Assembly (NCBI GenBank): GCA_907163375.1
Contig: CAJQUW010012922.1
Span: 1 to 64,000 of the forward strand
Source of the DNA: Prostheceraeus crozeri
Taxonomy: Eukaryota > Platyhelminthes > Polycladida > Euryleptidae
DNA length: 64,000 nt
Direction of reading: 5' to 3'
A program made the translations under genes and the position numbers. Shown here one piece after another: positions 47,269 to 58,835 of this stretch. The notes beneath the pieces are model-generated. The model had not been told where the DNA came from and did no database searches. It saw only the letters and a list, made by a program, of their open reading frames with translations. Every line of letters begins with the position of its first letter. Positions within the stretch are counted from its first letter, which is position 1.

Positions 47269-47650
47269 TAAATAGAAAATTTTGTCACTAGGCCTATGTG
47301 CTTTGACGAATTGTCATGCAGTTATCTATATAGCGATACATGCGTTATCCCCAGGTATCGCGAGACAAATTTTTGATATTATGTAGGGAAGATACAATAC
47401 TTTCACATAAAACAAGTGTCAATAGCGGTCAATTGCGGTCAAAAAATATTTCGTTATCAACAGTTAAAAACTTTTTCTAAACACACTGAAAACCATGTTT
47501 GATCATTTAATCTAAAGCTGTTGACTTCTTTTGGTCGTCAGCATTGCTGAAAAGGGTAAGATGAGCATACTTAACCGTTATAGTACTCTAACATACTTAT
47601 ATTTCAGCATAGTAATGTGCATTTATCGTTCTTAATTCTTTATTCCGCTG

Positions 47651-47656
47651 AATAAA
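47651..47656 (+). promoter_or_regulatory. Polyadenylation signal of the RAG1-like gene
   Basis: AATAAA, 383 bp after the stop codon and inside the element's right end. It is the only canonical signal I noted between the gene and the terminus. Confidence 0.45.
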
Positions 47657-47850
47657 GGCGTTCAAACATTGATGGAATTAGACTATATTTCTGATACAGT
47701 ATCCGATGGAGAACTACGATTGAGAAAATTTTTTTTCATAGACTTCAGATGCTCATAGCTTTTTAACGAAAGAAGATATTGACTTGCAATAAAAAGTATC
47801 GGATTCTCCTCGATATCTAGTTTCAGAATATATAAAGAGAACAAAGTTTT

Positions 47851-47897
47851 GACAAAAGTCATTTTTGACCCAAATTTCATGGTCATGCCCCACTGTG
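47851..47897 (-). repeat. Right terminal inverted repeat (RSS-like)
   Basis: Read inward from the end: CACAGTGGGGC, a 6-bp spacer, ATGAAATTTG, then TCAAAAATG. Counting from the heptamer, the A-rich 9-mer starts after 22 bp, close to the 23-bp spacer and ACAAAAACC nonamer of a recombination signal; 6 of 9 bases agree. Confidence 0.88.
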
Positions 47898-47902
47898 GGG
47901 GC
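47898..47902. repeat. Target site duplication, right (GGGGC)
   Basis: GGGGC immediately after CACTGTG, matching 44310-44314 exactly. Confidence 0.9.
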
Positions 47903-49652
47903 GGTGGGTGCTGGGTGGCATTTGAGGTTTTGACGGTGCAGTTTGGCAGCACCAACATGCATGCACCCCACTTTGCTTGAATGTTTTTTCATTATCCCGG
48001 GCCAAAAGACAGATCAATCAGATACATACTCGTAGTGCCCCGGTGAGATGAAGGGAGTGCTGCGAGCACATATCGCATGATCAAGTGGAAACATTGATGT
48101 TTGGATTTTATTGACCGAGAGCTTTCAGAAAATGTATCATTTGTCATATTTTCATAATCTGATCGCGTAAATACAATTCTGAGTAAGCGCACATGTTGCA
48201 TGTACATTTATTTGGTCTATGCATGTGTCTCTGATCAAGTGGAAATATTTATGCTTGGATTTTATTGACCGAGAGCTTTCAGAAAATGTATCATAAGTCA
48301 TGTGCTCTTTTTACTTTACACGAAATTACAGTGAAATGCCGTATTTTTTATTAGGCCTAATTGTGATCCGATGAATTGCATGAAATTAATGATTGAGAAC
48401 ATAATTTCAGTTTTACTACCCTTAGAATAGTCATGCTTACCATGTATGCTTTTCGACATTGGTTAGGTAATTTCTTGAATTAAACAATGATCGTTACATT
48501 TTTGACAGCAAATGAGAGATCTGGATACAGCGCGATCGTTGGGCTCTCCTGTTTCTATGATGATCAGTATAATGGTCATGGAGACAGTCGTTAATCTGAC
48601 CCTCGGTCGGTTTGTCTCTGTTCATGTACAGTCTCATTCTTGAGGTGATCGAGTTCGATAGCAGAAGTTGTCAACACGCGTGCATTCTGTCACTGCGATA
48701 AACGCTAGCCTAATCACACCCGAAGTCCCTCTCCTCTTCATTCGATAGGTCGAGGAGCTATTGATTGGCGAGGAGTGATAAAGACCCCTCATTACGCACA
48801 GACAATCACGCACGAGTAATTCTTGAATTCAGTATGAGCAATCCTCGTGCGCAAATGAAGCATGCGTGCGTAAGACCGAGTCCCCATGTACATGTGAAAT
48901 TCTGAAGAAAATCGATTTTCAAAATCGTATAAGAAGTGATTTTCGGAAAATATTCCTACCTAACCATTTCAAAATTTTTAAAATACAGTGCTTCCCCCTT
49001 GGAAATGCAGTATGATAAATATAATTGGCAGGGATACAGTTTAAAATGAGTAAACGCATCATTTTGGTATCATGAGGCACAACTGCTGCATAATAATTAT
49101 TATTATCGATTGAGGCACATTCGCGCTTTTGAGGCACAATTGTCACTTTTTATTTCACAAGTGAGGCACAACTGTCACTTCGGGTGAGGCACAACCGACG
49201 TTTATTATTTTAATAATAATATTTTCTAACACTCTCGCCTCACTTCCAAAAGTGACCTTGAAAATCATATTCTACGTCACTCCAATGACCTTCATCAGCC
49301 TATTTTTGTTCAGATATGATAAATATAGAGACTTAGCTTCTATTTGGTACTAAATTTGTTTGAATTTGAGAGCTGTAGCGGCAAAAAATTAAAAAAAACG
49401 CTATATTACAAATGGAGGGCCCGACACTCTCCATAGCCGTCCCCGTAAATGAAACTGTACATGGGTCTTCTTGGGCATATAACACATCTGTACATGTCGA
49501 AAAAGTTACAAAATAACCCTAAGAAAAAAATAATTATTACTGCAAAATAATAATTTTACAAAAATATTGTTCGATGAAATGCAGTTGTAGTGTATAGGAA
49601 ATTACTAGGCATTTGCGGAGAAGTGGCGGATTTGAGATTCGAGATGGGCGTA
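47903..49652. other. No gene recognised
   Basis: Holds a local duplication (listed next) and, at 49070-49200, five or six irregularly spaced copies of GAGGCACA, several followed by ACTGTCACTT-like words. No exon supported. Confidence 0.4.
48080..48301. repeat. Direct duplication of about 68 bp
   Basis: ATCAAGTGGAAACATTGATG and the following TTATTGACCGAGAGCTTTCAGAAAATG-type sequence (48080-48147) recur at 48234-48301 with a few changes, about 154 bp apart. Confidence 0.8.
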
Positions 49653-49669
49653 CCCTATCAACCACAAAA

Positions 49670-49825
49670 GTCGCCCAGCGGTCGCCGCGACGGCCCTCGG
49701 CGTCGCCGAAGTCGCCGCCGCCCGGCGACTCCTGGTGGCGGTCGCCTCGACTGTATGTGGGCGACCGATGCCCGGCGACCGCTGTCAGCAGTCGCCTCGA
49801 GTGTCAACGGCGACCTTCATCATAT
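49670..49825. repeat. Left GTCGCC motif array
   Basis: At least ten GTCGCC or GGCGAC words in about 155 bp, a strongly GC-rich island in AT-rich DNA. A short open frame here (RRRSRRRPATPGGG) reflects the repeat, not a gene. Confidence 0.75.
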
Positions 49826-49859
49826 GTCTGGTTTTAGCATTTAACTAGCCTCCATGATG

Positions 49860-51971
49860 TCAGAAAGGCAATATTCCGGTTTCGCAAAACATAAATTGCA
49901 AAAATTTCGGAATCAGCTTCAGAGTTTCTAATTAATTAAGACTCAAATGTAGAATGCTTGTGGAAAAAGATGCTTCTGATGCAGAAATTCGAACGCATTT
50001 AATCAAACTAGATCAATGCATTTCCCGCGAGAAAATGAGTCGTGGGCCCCTCGTCAAAAAGTCTTGGGCCACATGAAAAAATGGGGGCCAACAAATTTTT
50101 CGAAAATGGCTTATTTGGAAGTAAAAATGCATGATCATGTCAATTTGTGACCGTTCTCTTCGAAAAATGACGTGAAATGTGATCTCTTAAAGTCGAGGGT
50201 TGCCCCCCCCCCCAATTTTCACGTTTATCTTTTTGACAGGGGGTGGTCGTGAGTCGGCCCTTTAAGTTCACACGAGCTCTAATTTTGAAATAGAACGACC
50301 CCAGAGTTGTCACACACATTGAGCAGCGAATTTCTTGTGATTTCTAAGAAAAACGTATCTCCAATGTTAGTGGACTGGCCCGAAACTGTCATCGATCGGC
50401 CGTCTGGCACATCTAGGCAAGTTTTTCCTTGGAATAGATAACCGTAGCTCATTTCTCTCAGTGATTTTCGCTACATGATGATATGATGCATTCAATCGTG
50501 AAATGCTGCGTCAAACATCTTTGGTTGCGATGCTTCATATATATTTGCATGACTTAACCCTGAACTTCATATCATTCTGACCATGATTCTGACTATGCCT
50601 GAATTTCAATGCTTGTCAATTTTTTCGTCAATCAAGGTTGCAAGTTGTATTATTGTTCATTCATTAAATTGTAAATGAATTCTCATACGATGATGAAAGT
50701 CATCCCAGTAGCCATTTATAATAGAATATAATGCTTACTAATTTAAATTATTAGTTAAAGTAGTCCTAATGAGGACTGATGGCGTTCTCCAATCCGCAAG
50801 TGTACAAAGGCAATGCTACTGTAACCATTGGATTAATCAGTTCTTAAAAGAACTCAATGTAGCTTTCTCGTGGCAACGAATTAAAATTGATCAGCTTTGG
50901 CCCAATATCTGGTAAAAATGGAAATCTTAAGACTTGTAATACTACTCATTCTTGCTGTTAATATACTAATACCATAGATTCCAAACACTGCCGTATACAC
51001 GTTCAAAACAGACTTCTAATATACTGTACCGACGACAGATGCTGATAGTGGAAATAGAATAAGACAATGGTCACCATAGGTTAAGGAAATTAAAAATGGA
51101 TATTATAAAACAACAAGAAACCGATGAATAAAAATTGGAAAAGTGGAGGTAAAATATGGAAATACAACTATGCTACTACACTGATTACAAGTGAACTATA
51201 TCTGACACTACACTAAGTGGATAAGTGGAAAGTGGATAATGGAGGTAAACAATAGAACTACAATGACACTCTACTACACCGAAAGCAATGAAACTATACA
51301 CACTATACCTAAGACTACACATGGAAAATACTATTTCTTCACTTGAATTTGTTATCGCCAGTTTCTTCATCCGTCTATAGTACTTCATGTAATTCCACAT
51401 TTCTTCATTTGAATTACAATACATCGACCACTACTTCAGCTACCGATTAAGGGATATAAAACATAATACTGCAGTCCGTCAGTCATCAGCAGGTACTCGT
51501 CTAGTTGTGTTTCGACCCCTAACCTGAACACTCAAACCCAGACGAGCGGGGTCCCACACATAGTGGCTGACAAAATACTGAATAGGTAATGATATGTCTT
51601 GAAAGATATGTGACAAAGATAAATCAGACATCATTCAATTGTTGCGTTTCCCACATGTAAACAGATCCTGTCATTAAATTCATCCCATCAATAAATACAG
51701 TATGCTTTTTGCGATCCTCACATGTAAACAAATCCTGTACATCAATCTTTGCCTTTTCGATTCCCACAAGTAAACAGATCCTGTTCATCCTCGAATCTCA
51801 TAAAGATGTAAGCGCTGTGTGATAAATATGTAATCCGCCTTTACACAAACTTCGCCTCATACATCAGAATGGAAGAATCCTCGATGAGTGTTGCATAATA
51901 TCTCGGTCGCTTCAAGCCTGTGATACAGTTAGGGAGAGAAGGGAGAGAGAGAATTCTATTAATAGAAGTGA
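49860..51971. other. No gene recognised
   Basis: Includes a run of ten C near 50205. No exon or motif supported. Confidence 0.4.
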
Positions 51972-52036
51972 TAGTTGTCGCTCATGAAAGTTAGACGAGG
52001 GCGAAGCCCGAGTCTAACTTTCATGTGCGACAACTA
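51972..52036. repeat. 65-bp near-perfect palindrome
   Basis: TAGTTGTCGC, CATGAAAGTTAGAC and GGGC pair with GCCC, GTCTAACTTTCATG and GCGACAACTA, with only single unpaired positions. It is the best preserved of the GTTGTCGCAC hairpins in the window. Confidence 0.9.
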
Positions 52037-55000
52037 ACTTGTTCTTAGTGTCTGACTTTTACGCCCCTCTCAAATGAAGCTGCGAATCTCCGACTCTCTT
52101 AGGAAACCCATTTGTGCTTAATCTTGCCCCTCATTGTTCTGTCATGGCACATCTCTGAAAATAGAAGGAGCCGCCCCGCATTTTATTATTTCTAATATTG
52201 GACTTCTGGTTAAAGCGAGTTGCTATCTGAAATTTGCATACTTTAAAAGAGATGATTCAGTCAGACTTAATATGATGCAATCAGACTGAAATATATTCAA
52301 GTTAAACAGAAAACAAAGTCATATCAATAGTGGAAGACCGACGACAATGGACACACGATTTACGTTCGTATCCACCCAAGACATTGACTCGTGCATTCAG
52401 AGGAGTACACCGAAAAATACCATCAAGAACAACACCTTCGCAACTCATGTATTTGTAATATTTGTAACTCATGTAATATTTGTATGTGTACTGATACTGA
52501 TGATGAGCATTAACGTTTAGAATTTAACATCAGAAACAACGGGTTTGATATGATATTCACTTGTTTATTTGAAAGGTAGGAATCTCTCCTCTCGTTTTGC
52601 CCGTCACCATATAGCATTCGATACGGAAAGTAGCGCCGAACAACGATTATCTAATAATTGAGATTCTGTCAAATTGTCAAACTTCAAGAAATAACAGTTA
52701 ACAGCCCCTCATTGAATTTGTCTCACACCTCAACACCGCCTCATCTATGCAAACTTCGAAACACCAAATAGCGCCCCGCATTAATTGCCAAACAATGAGC
52801 TAGGTGTGGTCAAATCGCCCATCTCCAAAAATCACAGCAGCCCCTCATATGATGTGGCGCCATTCAACTTCACTGAACAACAACCAATTCACTGAACGAC
52901 AATATTTCAACTGTTGGTTGTACGCACACAAGAGCGCTTTGTCCAGTCCAGCCCGATAGCAGATAACTTTCTCGTGCGCCTTCGATAGCGCAGCGCAATC
53001 GGAAGATCACATTTCAACTCGAGGGGTGAAATAGAGGTCATCGCTTCATTTCACAAAGAGAAATAGCGCAGAATAATCTAGAAGTTTCATTCGTGTCTCT
53101 ACTTATTTGGAGTTGCCTGACTGACACCTCTGGACATCGTATGTAAATTGATTGATCTTATTAATGGATTATCAACCAAATTACAATATAGAAAATGCGA
53201 GGAATATCTTGAGCCGAAAATATTGATATAATGGATTACTTATCAAACGAAATTCGCATCAGGTAAGTCGAATGAAGTGATGATAGATAAATTTAGTAAA
53301 TAGCGGTTTACCTGCCCACTACACATTATACCAAACACTGAATTGACTGAAATACATGTATTTCAACAGATAACTTTTGAATTAGATGTGATGTAAAAAA
53401 GTGTTCCTTTGGTTATAAATGTTTGACTATAGGTAAAGCAAGCCAATTTTTCAGGACCATTCAAATAGAATCGTGCGGACAGACTGACATCGTTAACGAA
53501 TCGCTTCGCATGAATACAGTGAATCCAGTCGAAGCTCGTTAATTCAGACACGGACAATTAAGACTTCGGTCAATTAAGATCATACGGCCGCGGCATTTTT
53601 TGTATATTTGGCGGCTTATATAAGATGCTTTTGAATTCAGACTTTCAATAATTAAGAGATAGTAAACCTGGTATTTATACTCTTGATTATCGAGCTTTGA
53701 CTGCAAGATACTTTGCACAGCGTTGGCGCTAATTGATGGTTCGCTGCAATGAGATAAAGTCAATTCTGGTAACTTGACATTAGACGGGCGTGAAGTAGAC
53801 GGCCATAAGACATAAGGGGTAAACATTTTCGAGTAAGCTGCAACGTTTAAAATATTTCATTTAACCAACCTCATCCCCACAGAGATTTCACAAAGTTATC
53901 TAATTTTTACATGTTACCACTACATTTATGCATCATCGCGATAGGCGTACCTCTGTATAGCTGAACATAGACGAAGCTATTGCTGAATTTTCTTAAATTC
54001 GCGTGCTTTACGCGTGCTCAACTTCATCGGCAAATTAGTCTTAATTATTTTTAGTAAGCTTAATGAGTCTCATCGATCTTCTTTCTCTTTGAAAGAAGAT
54101 TTTAATGTTTTACAAAAAATATTTTGCAATTTTCAGGGATATCTGTGAAATTGATGAGACGATAATTTGTCAATATAGATTAATTGATATTGTTGCTTGA
54201 AGCAAGTGATTTCGTCAGATTGAGAAAGCATGTCTTAAGTCGATTGGAATTAAAGCGTCTATGCCGGTTTATAAAAAGTGTCTAATCATCGTAAGTATAC
54301 TTCATCCAGGCTCGTGAATATCCCATTCCTTGAACTGCGAATATAAAAGGGCCATAACACAGAGTGCCACACTATTAGGTTTAATCGTTTTGAATCTGTT
54401 CAAGTTTTATGTGCGAATGTGTAGCCTTCAGAGTGCAAATTTAAACAGATATAAATAATGAGAGCTATGCACAGTTAATTGGATTTTTCAATCGTGGCAG
54501 AAATCTTCAAAATTTTTGTTTCACATATCTTATCGGCTACAACGGCCAGAATTTTAGCTGAGCTGATATTTTCTATCTGAAGCCTCGTCTAGCCGTAAAC
54601 CGTTCGCTCGCCTTTGGCCATGTCTAGTCACAATTTCTCCTGTGGCCACGTCATCAATTCTATTAGATAGATCTCAGAAGAAATAGAAGAGCTGTATTAA
54701 ACTTTTTGCATGTTAACATTTTCTAACAAATAATCTGATAGCTGTTTCAAGATGCGAGCGCTGCAATTGATCACAGTCCAGAGAATGAATGTATTTCCGG
54801 TTGCGTATCAATCTTCATAACATCTCATTCTATCAACAGGAAATTGAAGAAATTACCGGGTGATTTTCGAAAATATTGGATGAGTTGTTTCAGACCTCCA
54901 ATTCTATCTGATAAACTTCACAGCCTATAGTGATGTTTTTTATTCCTATCCTGCAGGAGCGCATGATATTGACTAATTCTTTCAAAAGACCGGTCCACTT

Positions 55001-55200
55001 ATTCCTTGACTTACGACTGTCATTCAACGGTTTCGTTGCATGAATAGAGAGAAAGATGAGTCGCGCAAATCTGAGCAAGAGCACCGAAATGGCATTTCGC
55101 TCACTCACTAGCTCGCTACAACGTTCAGAATTTGGCAGTGACTGCTTTCTGTCTGGTTATTGAAATTGGTCGTAATTCCTGTGGCTCAGCAGATAGAGCT
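52037..55200. other. No gene recognised
   Basis: AT-rich. A tRNA A-box-like phrase (TGGCTCAGCAGATAGAGC) lies at about 55180, directly before the tandem array, without a B box. Confidence 0.4.
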
Positions 55201-55500
55201 GGTCTGAACAGTGTTTCTACATCAAACTTTATGCAGACTTGCTTTTATGCATAATTAAGGTTTATATTGACCTGGGGTCTAAACAGTGTTTCTACGTCGA
55301 ACTTTATGTAGACTTGCTTTAATGCATAATTAAGGTATATATTGAACTGGGGTCTAAACAGTGTTTCTACGTCGAACTTTATGTAGACTTGCTTTAATGC
55401 ATAATTAAGGTTTATATTGACCTGGGGTCTAAACAGTGTTTCTACGTCGAACTTTATGTAGACTTGCTTTAATGCATAATTAAGGTTTATATTGACCTGG
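55201..55500. repeat. 75-bp tandem repeat, four units
   Basis: Four consecutive 75-bp units, each beginning GGTCTAAACAGTGTTTCTAC and ending TATTGACCTGG, exactly 300 bp in total. The unit length is divisible by three, so the minus strand stays open and gives a false repeat protein. Confidence 0.93.
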
Positions 55501-56659
55501 ATGACTAGTTGACTACTTTCAATATTAGGCACACGTGAGATTTTCAATTCAAAATAAAGGCAGAAGGTGTCACTGTCATTTGCATCGCTCAATGATCGTC
55601 GGCATTAAAAGAGCGGTGCCACGCACGACCTGATTATCAACTGAATCATTCAAATGACTTTTGCAGACACAAATGATTTACTGGAATCACAAAGCCACTC
55701 ACATCGTTTTAAAATTATTTGCTGTGTTTGATTTAGGTACGCCACAATGAAGTGGAAATGTACTGACGTACGTAGAGAAGCTTCACCATTTTAAATGCAG
55801 CTTTATTTTTCAGGCAAAGCAGTTCTCACTGATCGGCGGCAGCGGACTAAACGAAATATTTTAAAGGATTTTGGCTGCGGATATTTCGATGAAGTATTCA
55901 TTTCACGGCAGGAACAATAAATTTCCATTCAAGAATTCCCGAATTTATCGTGCGGTATCAAACTTTCTAGACCTCATGTGACTGAGAAGGTTAATAGAGG
56001 CCTCTCTGCAGAGCGTACTAAAGCACGCAAAAGATAGATCTGATGGAAGGAGGCACCAACGCTCCCCTGCAGCTGAGTAATTGTGCCTGATACTCCTTTT
56101 CTCAATAGGTGACTCAATTTTTCATCTCTTGTATTTGGTGTTATATCCTGGTTATCTGTGTAGCTGCTATTGTGCATATAATCTAAATGGCAGGAACTTT
56201 ATTAACAACATCAAACCTGCATGTTTCTGTCAAAATTTTATCTGGAAAATCGATGCTTTTTTCTGACAATTTGGAGTCATCAAATTTCAATGTAATTAAG
56301 AAAGTTCCTGTTATTTAGATTGTACTACGTAATTATGTCTTTCGATGCCTTTCATAGAACATTTTGTAACCTCCATAGAACAGTTGTATTTTTCGATCGT
56401 TAATTTGTACTTTTGTATCTTCAGTGCTTATAAATACAATTTTCATGTGTGCACATTAAATTTTCATTGAATCGGTGCAGGTGTATTGCAAAATATTGTA
56501 TTCTGTGTAATTTCGCTTTATTTCTACTACTCCTCATAGGAAGCTTATTGGTTTTCAGTGGAGCAGTACTGATGCACCTGCATCTTAGGGAGACAGCTCT
56601 AGTGTTTTACAAATTAATAGCGCAATGGGAAATTTCAACTGAAGGGTAGGGGCAAATCG
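55501..56659. other. No gene recognised
   Basis: No supported exon; short open frames near 56081-56649 are AT-rich and hydrophobic without motifs. Confidence 0.4.
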
Positions 56660-56876
56660 GTAGAATCGGCGACCGCAGCTACCTACAGGCGACCGCACCT
56701 CATCTGCTAGGCGACCGCTGGTAGACCTCCGGGCGACTGCGCTCCGGCTCTTAAGGCGACCGCCTCAGGCAGTCAGGGCGGTGGACAAATAGGAATCCCC
56801 GGCGACGCTGAGGGCGACCTTTAGGCGACTCCGAAGGCGACTGACCATGGCGGTCGCGGCGACCGCTCTGGTTGAT
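56660..56876. repeat. Right GTCGCC motif array
   Basis: GGCGACC or GGCGACT words occur about a dozen times, mirroring the left array in inverted orientation. Confidence 0.75.
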
Positions 56877-57003
56877 AGGGTAGTGATCAATTTTTATGAA
56901 AATCAATTTTCTGGGGTAGTTTTGCATGCATTTTTCGAATATGTTGTTGAAAAAATTCAAATATGTCAGGAAGTAGTCTCATCAGAAGTCAGACATGCTT
57001 TAC

Positions 57004-57320
57004 GTGTTTATTATCAAGTAACACTCTCGCCTCACTTATGATTTATCAGACTTTTTGCTTTACTTGTTCCCTACCATAGGTTTGTTTGGTTTTGAATAAG
57101 TTCCCTGACTATTTTTCAACATATTCATCCTAATTTGAAAAGTAAACGCCATCTGTGTGTGTCAATATGTGTTTATTATTAAGTAACACTCTCGCCTCAC
57201 TTATGATTTATCAGACTTTTTGCTTTACTTGTTCTCTACCATAGGTTTGTTTGGTTTTGAATAAGTTCCCTGACTATTTTTCAACATATCTATCCATATT
57301 TGAAAAGTAACAGACATCTG
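57004..57320. repeat. Tandem duplication of about 165 bp
   Basis: GTGTTTATTATCAAGTAACA and the sequence through GAAAAGTAAACGCCATCTGTG (57004-57165) are repeated almost exactly from about 57168. The phrase ACACTCTCGCCTCACTT inside it also occurs once near 49230, on the other side of the 7.2-kb unit. Confidence 0.88.
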
Positions 57321-57516
57321 TAAAAAAAATAATTACAGTTTATGATAGAACAGAACGTGTTCTTGTTGACATTCATGTTGACATTCATTTCTTGTTGTTC
57401 TTCTTTGAGCAGTGCATTATATACTTTCCTAATTGACAATTCTTCGATTTTAAGCTCATAAGTCATCAATATTAATGTCATCACTGCAAATTAATTGAAA
57501 GAATTTAGATAATATA

Positions 57517-57660
57517 GGGGCTATTCACATATTACGTCACGCAAATTTCGACGTTTTTCGAAACCCACCCATCCCCTCGTCACATTTCGTCACGCTAGGA
57601 TGAACACTCCCTAACTAATTTCGTCACGCTAAACCAAATGAAGCCCTCCATTTTTCATCC
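57517..57660. other. Possible end of a DNA transposon
   Basis: GGGGCTATTCACATATTACG followed by three TCGTCACGCTA-type repeats resembles the ends of widespread invertebrate DNA elements. I did not find a partner end, so this may be a solo fragment. Confidence 0.3.
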
Positions 57661-58835
57661 CACTGAACGGCCCCATATACAACGTTATAAAATTCAAATA
57701 CCTTACATTTTCATCGAAAATGATATGTTTAACCCTAAAAAATATGACTTGTTATCAATTTTTTGATTGTACAATTACATAACCACTTATAACCAACAGT
57801 GTATTAGCATAAAACCGTTTTTACACATTCTTGTTTAAAAATAAAATATTAATTTAAATTGTTTTATGGAAGAATTGTATTATCTTATGAACTCTTAAAT
57901 TAAAACAAAATTTCCAAGAAATCAGCTGATTAATGTAACAAGTTAATACCTCAAATTCCTGACTTTTTTTCCTGAGACAGACCAGAATATCTAGAAAAAA
58001 TACGGTATTTACAAACACACTGATAAATTACATAAATGTACTTTGTCATTAAATAGGTAGCTGCCTATTTTGTAGTAGGAAATTTTATAGTTGCCGGTAA
58101 GAAGTCTTACATAAACGGCTTAACTGCGAATCGGCGAATTTGGCTCCCTGGATAGATTTATAAAATATTGAAATTTGCCGCAAATGGCAAGACATTTTTG
58201 ATTTTCTTTCGAAATTGAAGTTAAACAGCCAACAACTGTGGTTGACTCATAGTGAGTGAACAGCTGAGCGTTAATTTTAAAAATTCCTACAGTATGTATT
58301 ACATGAGAAGTGTGCATCCAAACTTCCTAACGAAAACAAATAGGAAGTTAGCATTTGTCGCAATAAAATACATCTTTTTCTAAAGCTATATGCATTGCAT
58401 CCTTGCTCTCCACTGCTTTTGCATGCCCTATTGAGGGTAACCTAGTCGACGTAATGCGTCTTCGCGCTTAACGAGGGAAATTTTCACACTCCATTCAAAC
58501 GAACGCTCACTGTCCCTTCCCAACCATTGTTCTCCTCACATGACATGGAACCTGCAATGACGTCACGGCAAATGACGAACCACTGATTTAAAGATAGATG
58601 TAATCGCCTTGTATGGGAGGCGAAGTTATTGTTAAACTGTTTCTTGTCTTCATCTGAACCACACGCCTTATCTTGAGGTTTGTATGAAACCGAATTGCTT
58701 TTTGTGCTGATTAACAACCATAAGTAACTATAATAGCATCATGTTCTCACATTCTGACATAATTATCTTACTAATCAAGTTAAATCCAGAGAGATAAATT
58801 ACTAATCATACAATAAATCAATTAATTTATAAATA
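57661..58835. other. No gene recognised
   Basis: AT-rich intergenic DNA; no exon or repeat supported. Confidence 0.4.

Larger units (their letters stand above)
44315..47897 (+). mobile_element. Complete RAG1-like (Transib/RAGL) transposon
   Basis: A 3583-bp element. It starts CACAGTGGGGC and ends with the exact complement GCCCCACTGTG, inside a perfect GGGGC duplication. CACAGTG is the consensus heptamer of vertebrate recombination signals and fits the CAC-type ends of Transib and RAG-like elements. It carries a single intact RAG1-like gene (start 45067, end 47268) with about 0.75 kb before and 0.63 kb after it. There is no room for, and no trace of, a RAG2-like Kelch gene in the opposite orientation, unlike amphioxus ProtoRAG. 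An AATAAA signal lies at 47651. The intact frame, matching ends and unmutated duplication indicate a recent insertion. Confidence 0.93.
49653..56880. mobile_element. 7.2-kb gene-free unit with GTCGCC-rich inverted ends
   Basis: CCCTATCAACCA at 49653 and its complement TGGTTGATAGGG ending at 56880 are inverted; TA lies outside both. The similarity continues inward through GGTCGCCGCGAC, and each end carries an array of GTCGCC words. This looks like a non-autonomous DNA transposon with TA target preference, but the TA duplication is too short to be strong evidence. No transposase or other gene is visible inside. Confidence 0.6.

Noticed and set aside
47269-47958. A RAG2-like gene facing the RAG1-like gene
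   Set aside because: The minus-strand frame at 47683-47958 has no Kelch repeat or PHD motif and crosses the element boundary; only 629 bp lie between the RAG1-like stop and the terminus.
49590-49844. Arginine-rich protein
   Set aside because: It is a translation of the GTCGCC motif array at the end of the 7.2-kb unit.
55245-55592. Minus-strand repeat protein
   Set aside because: It is the in-frame reading of the 75-bp tandem array.
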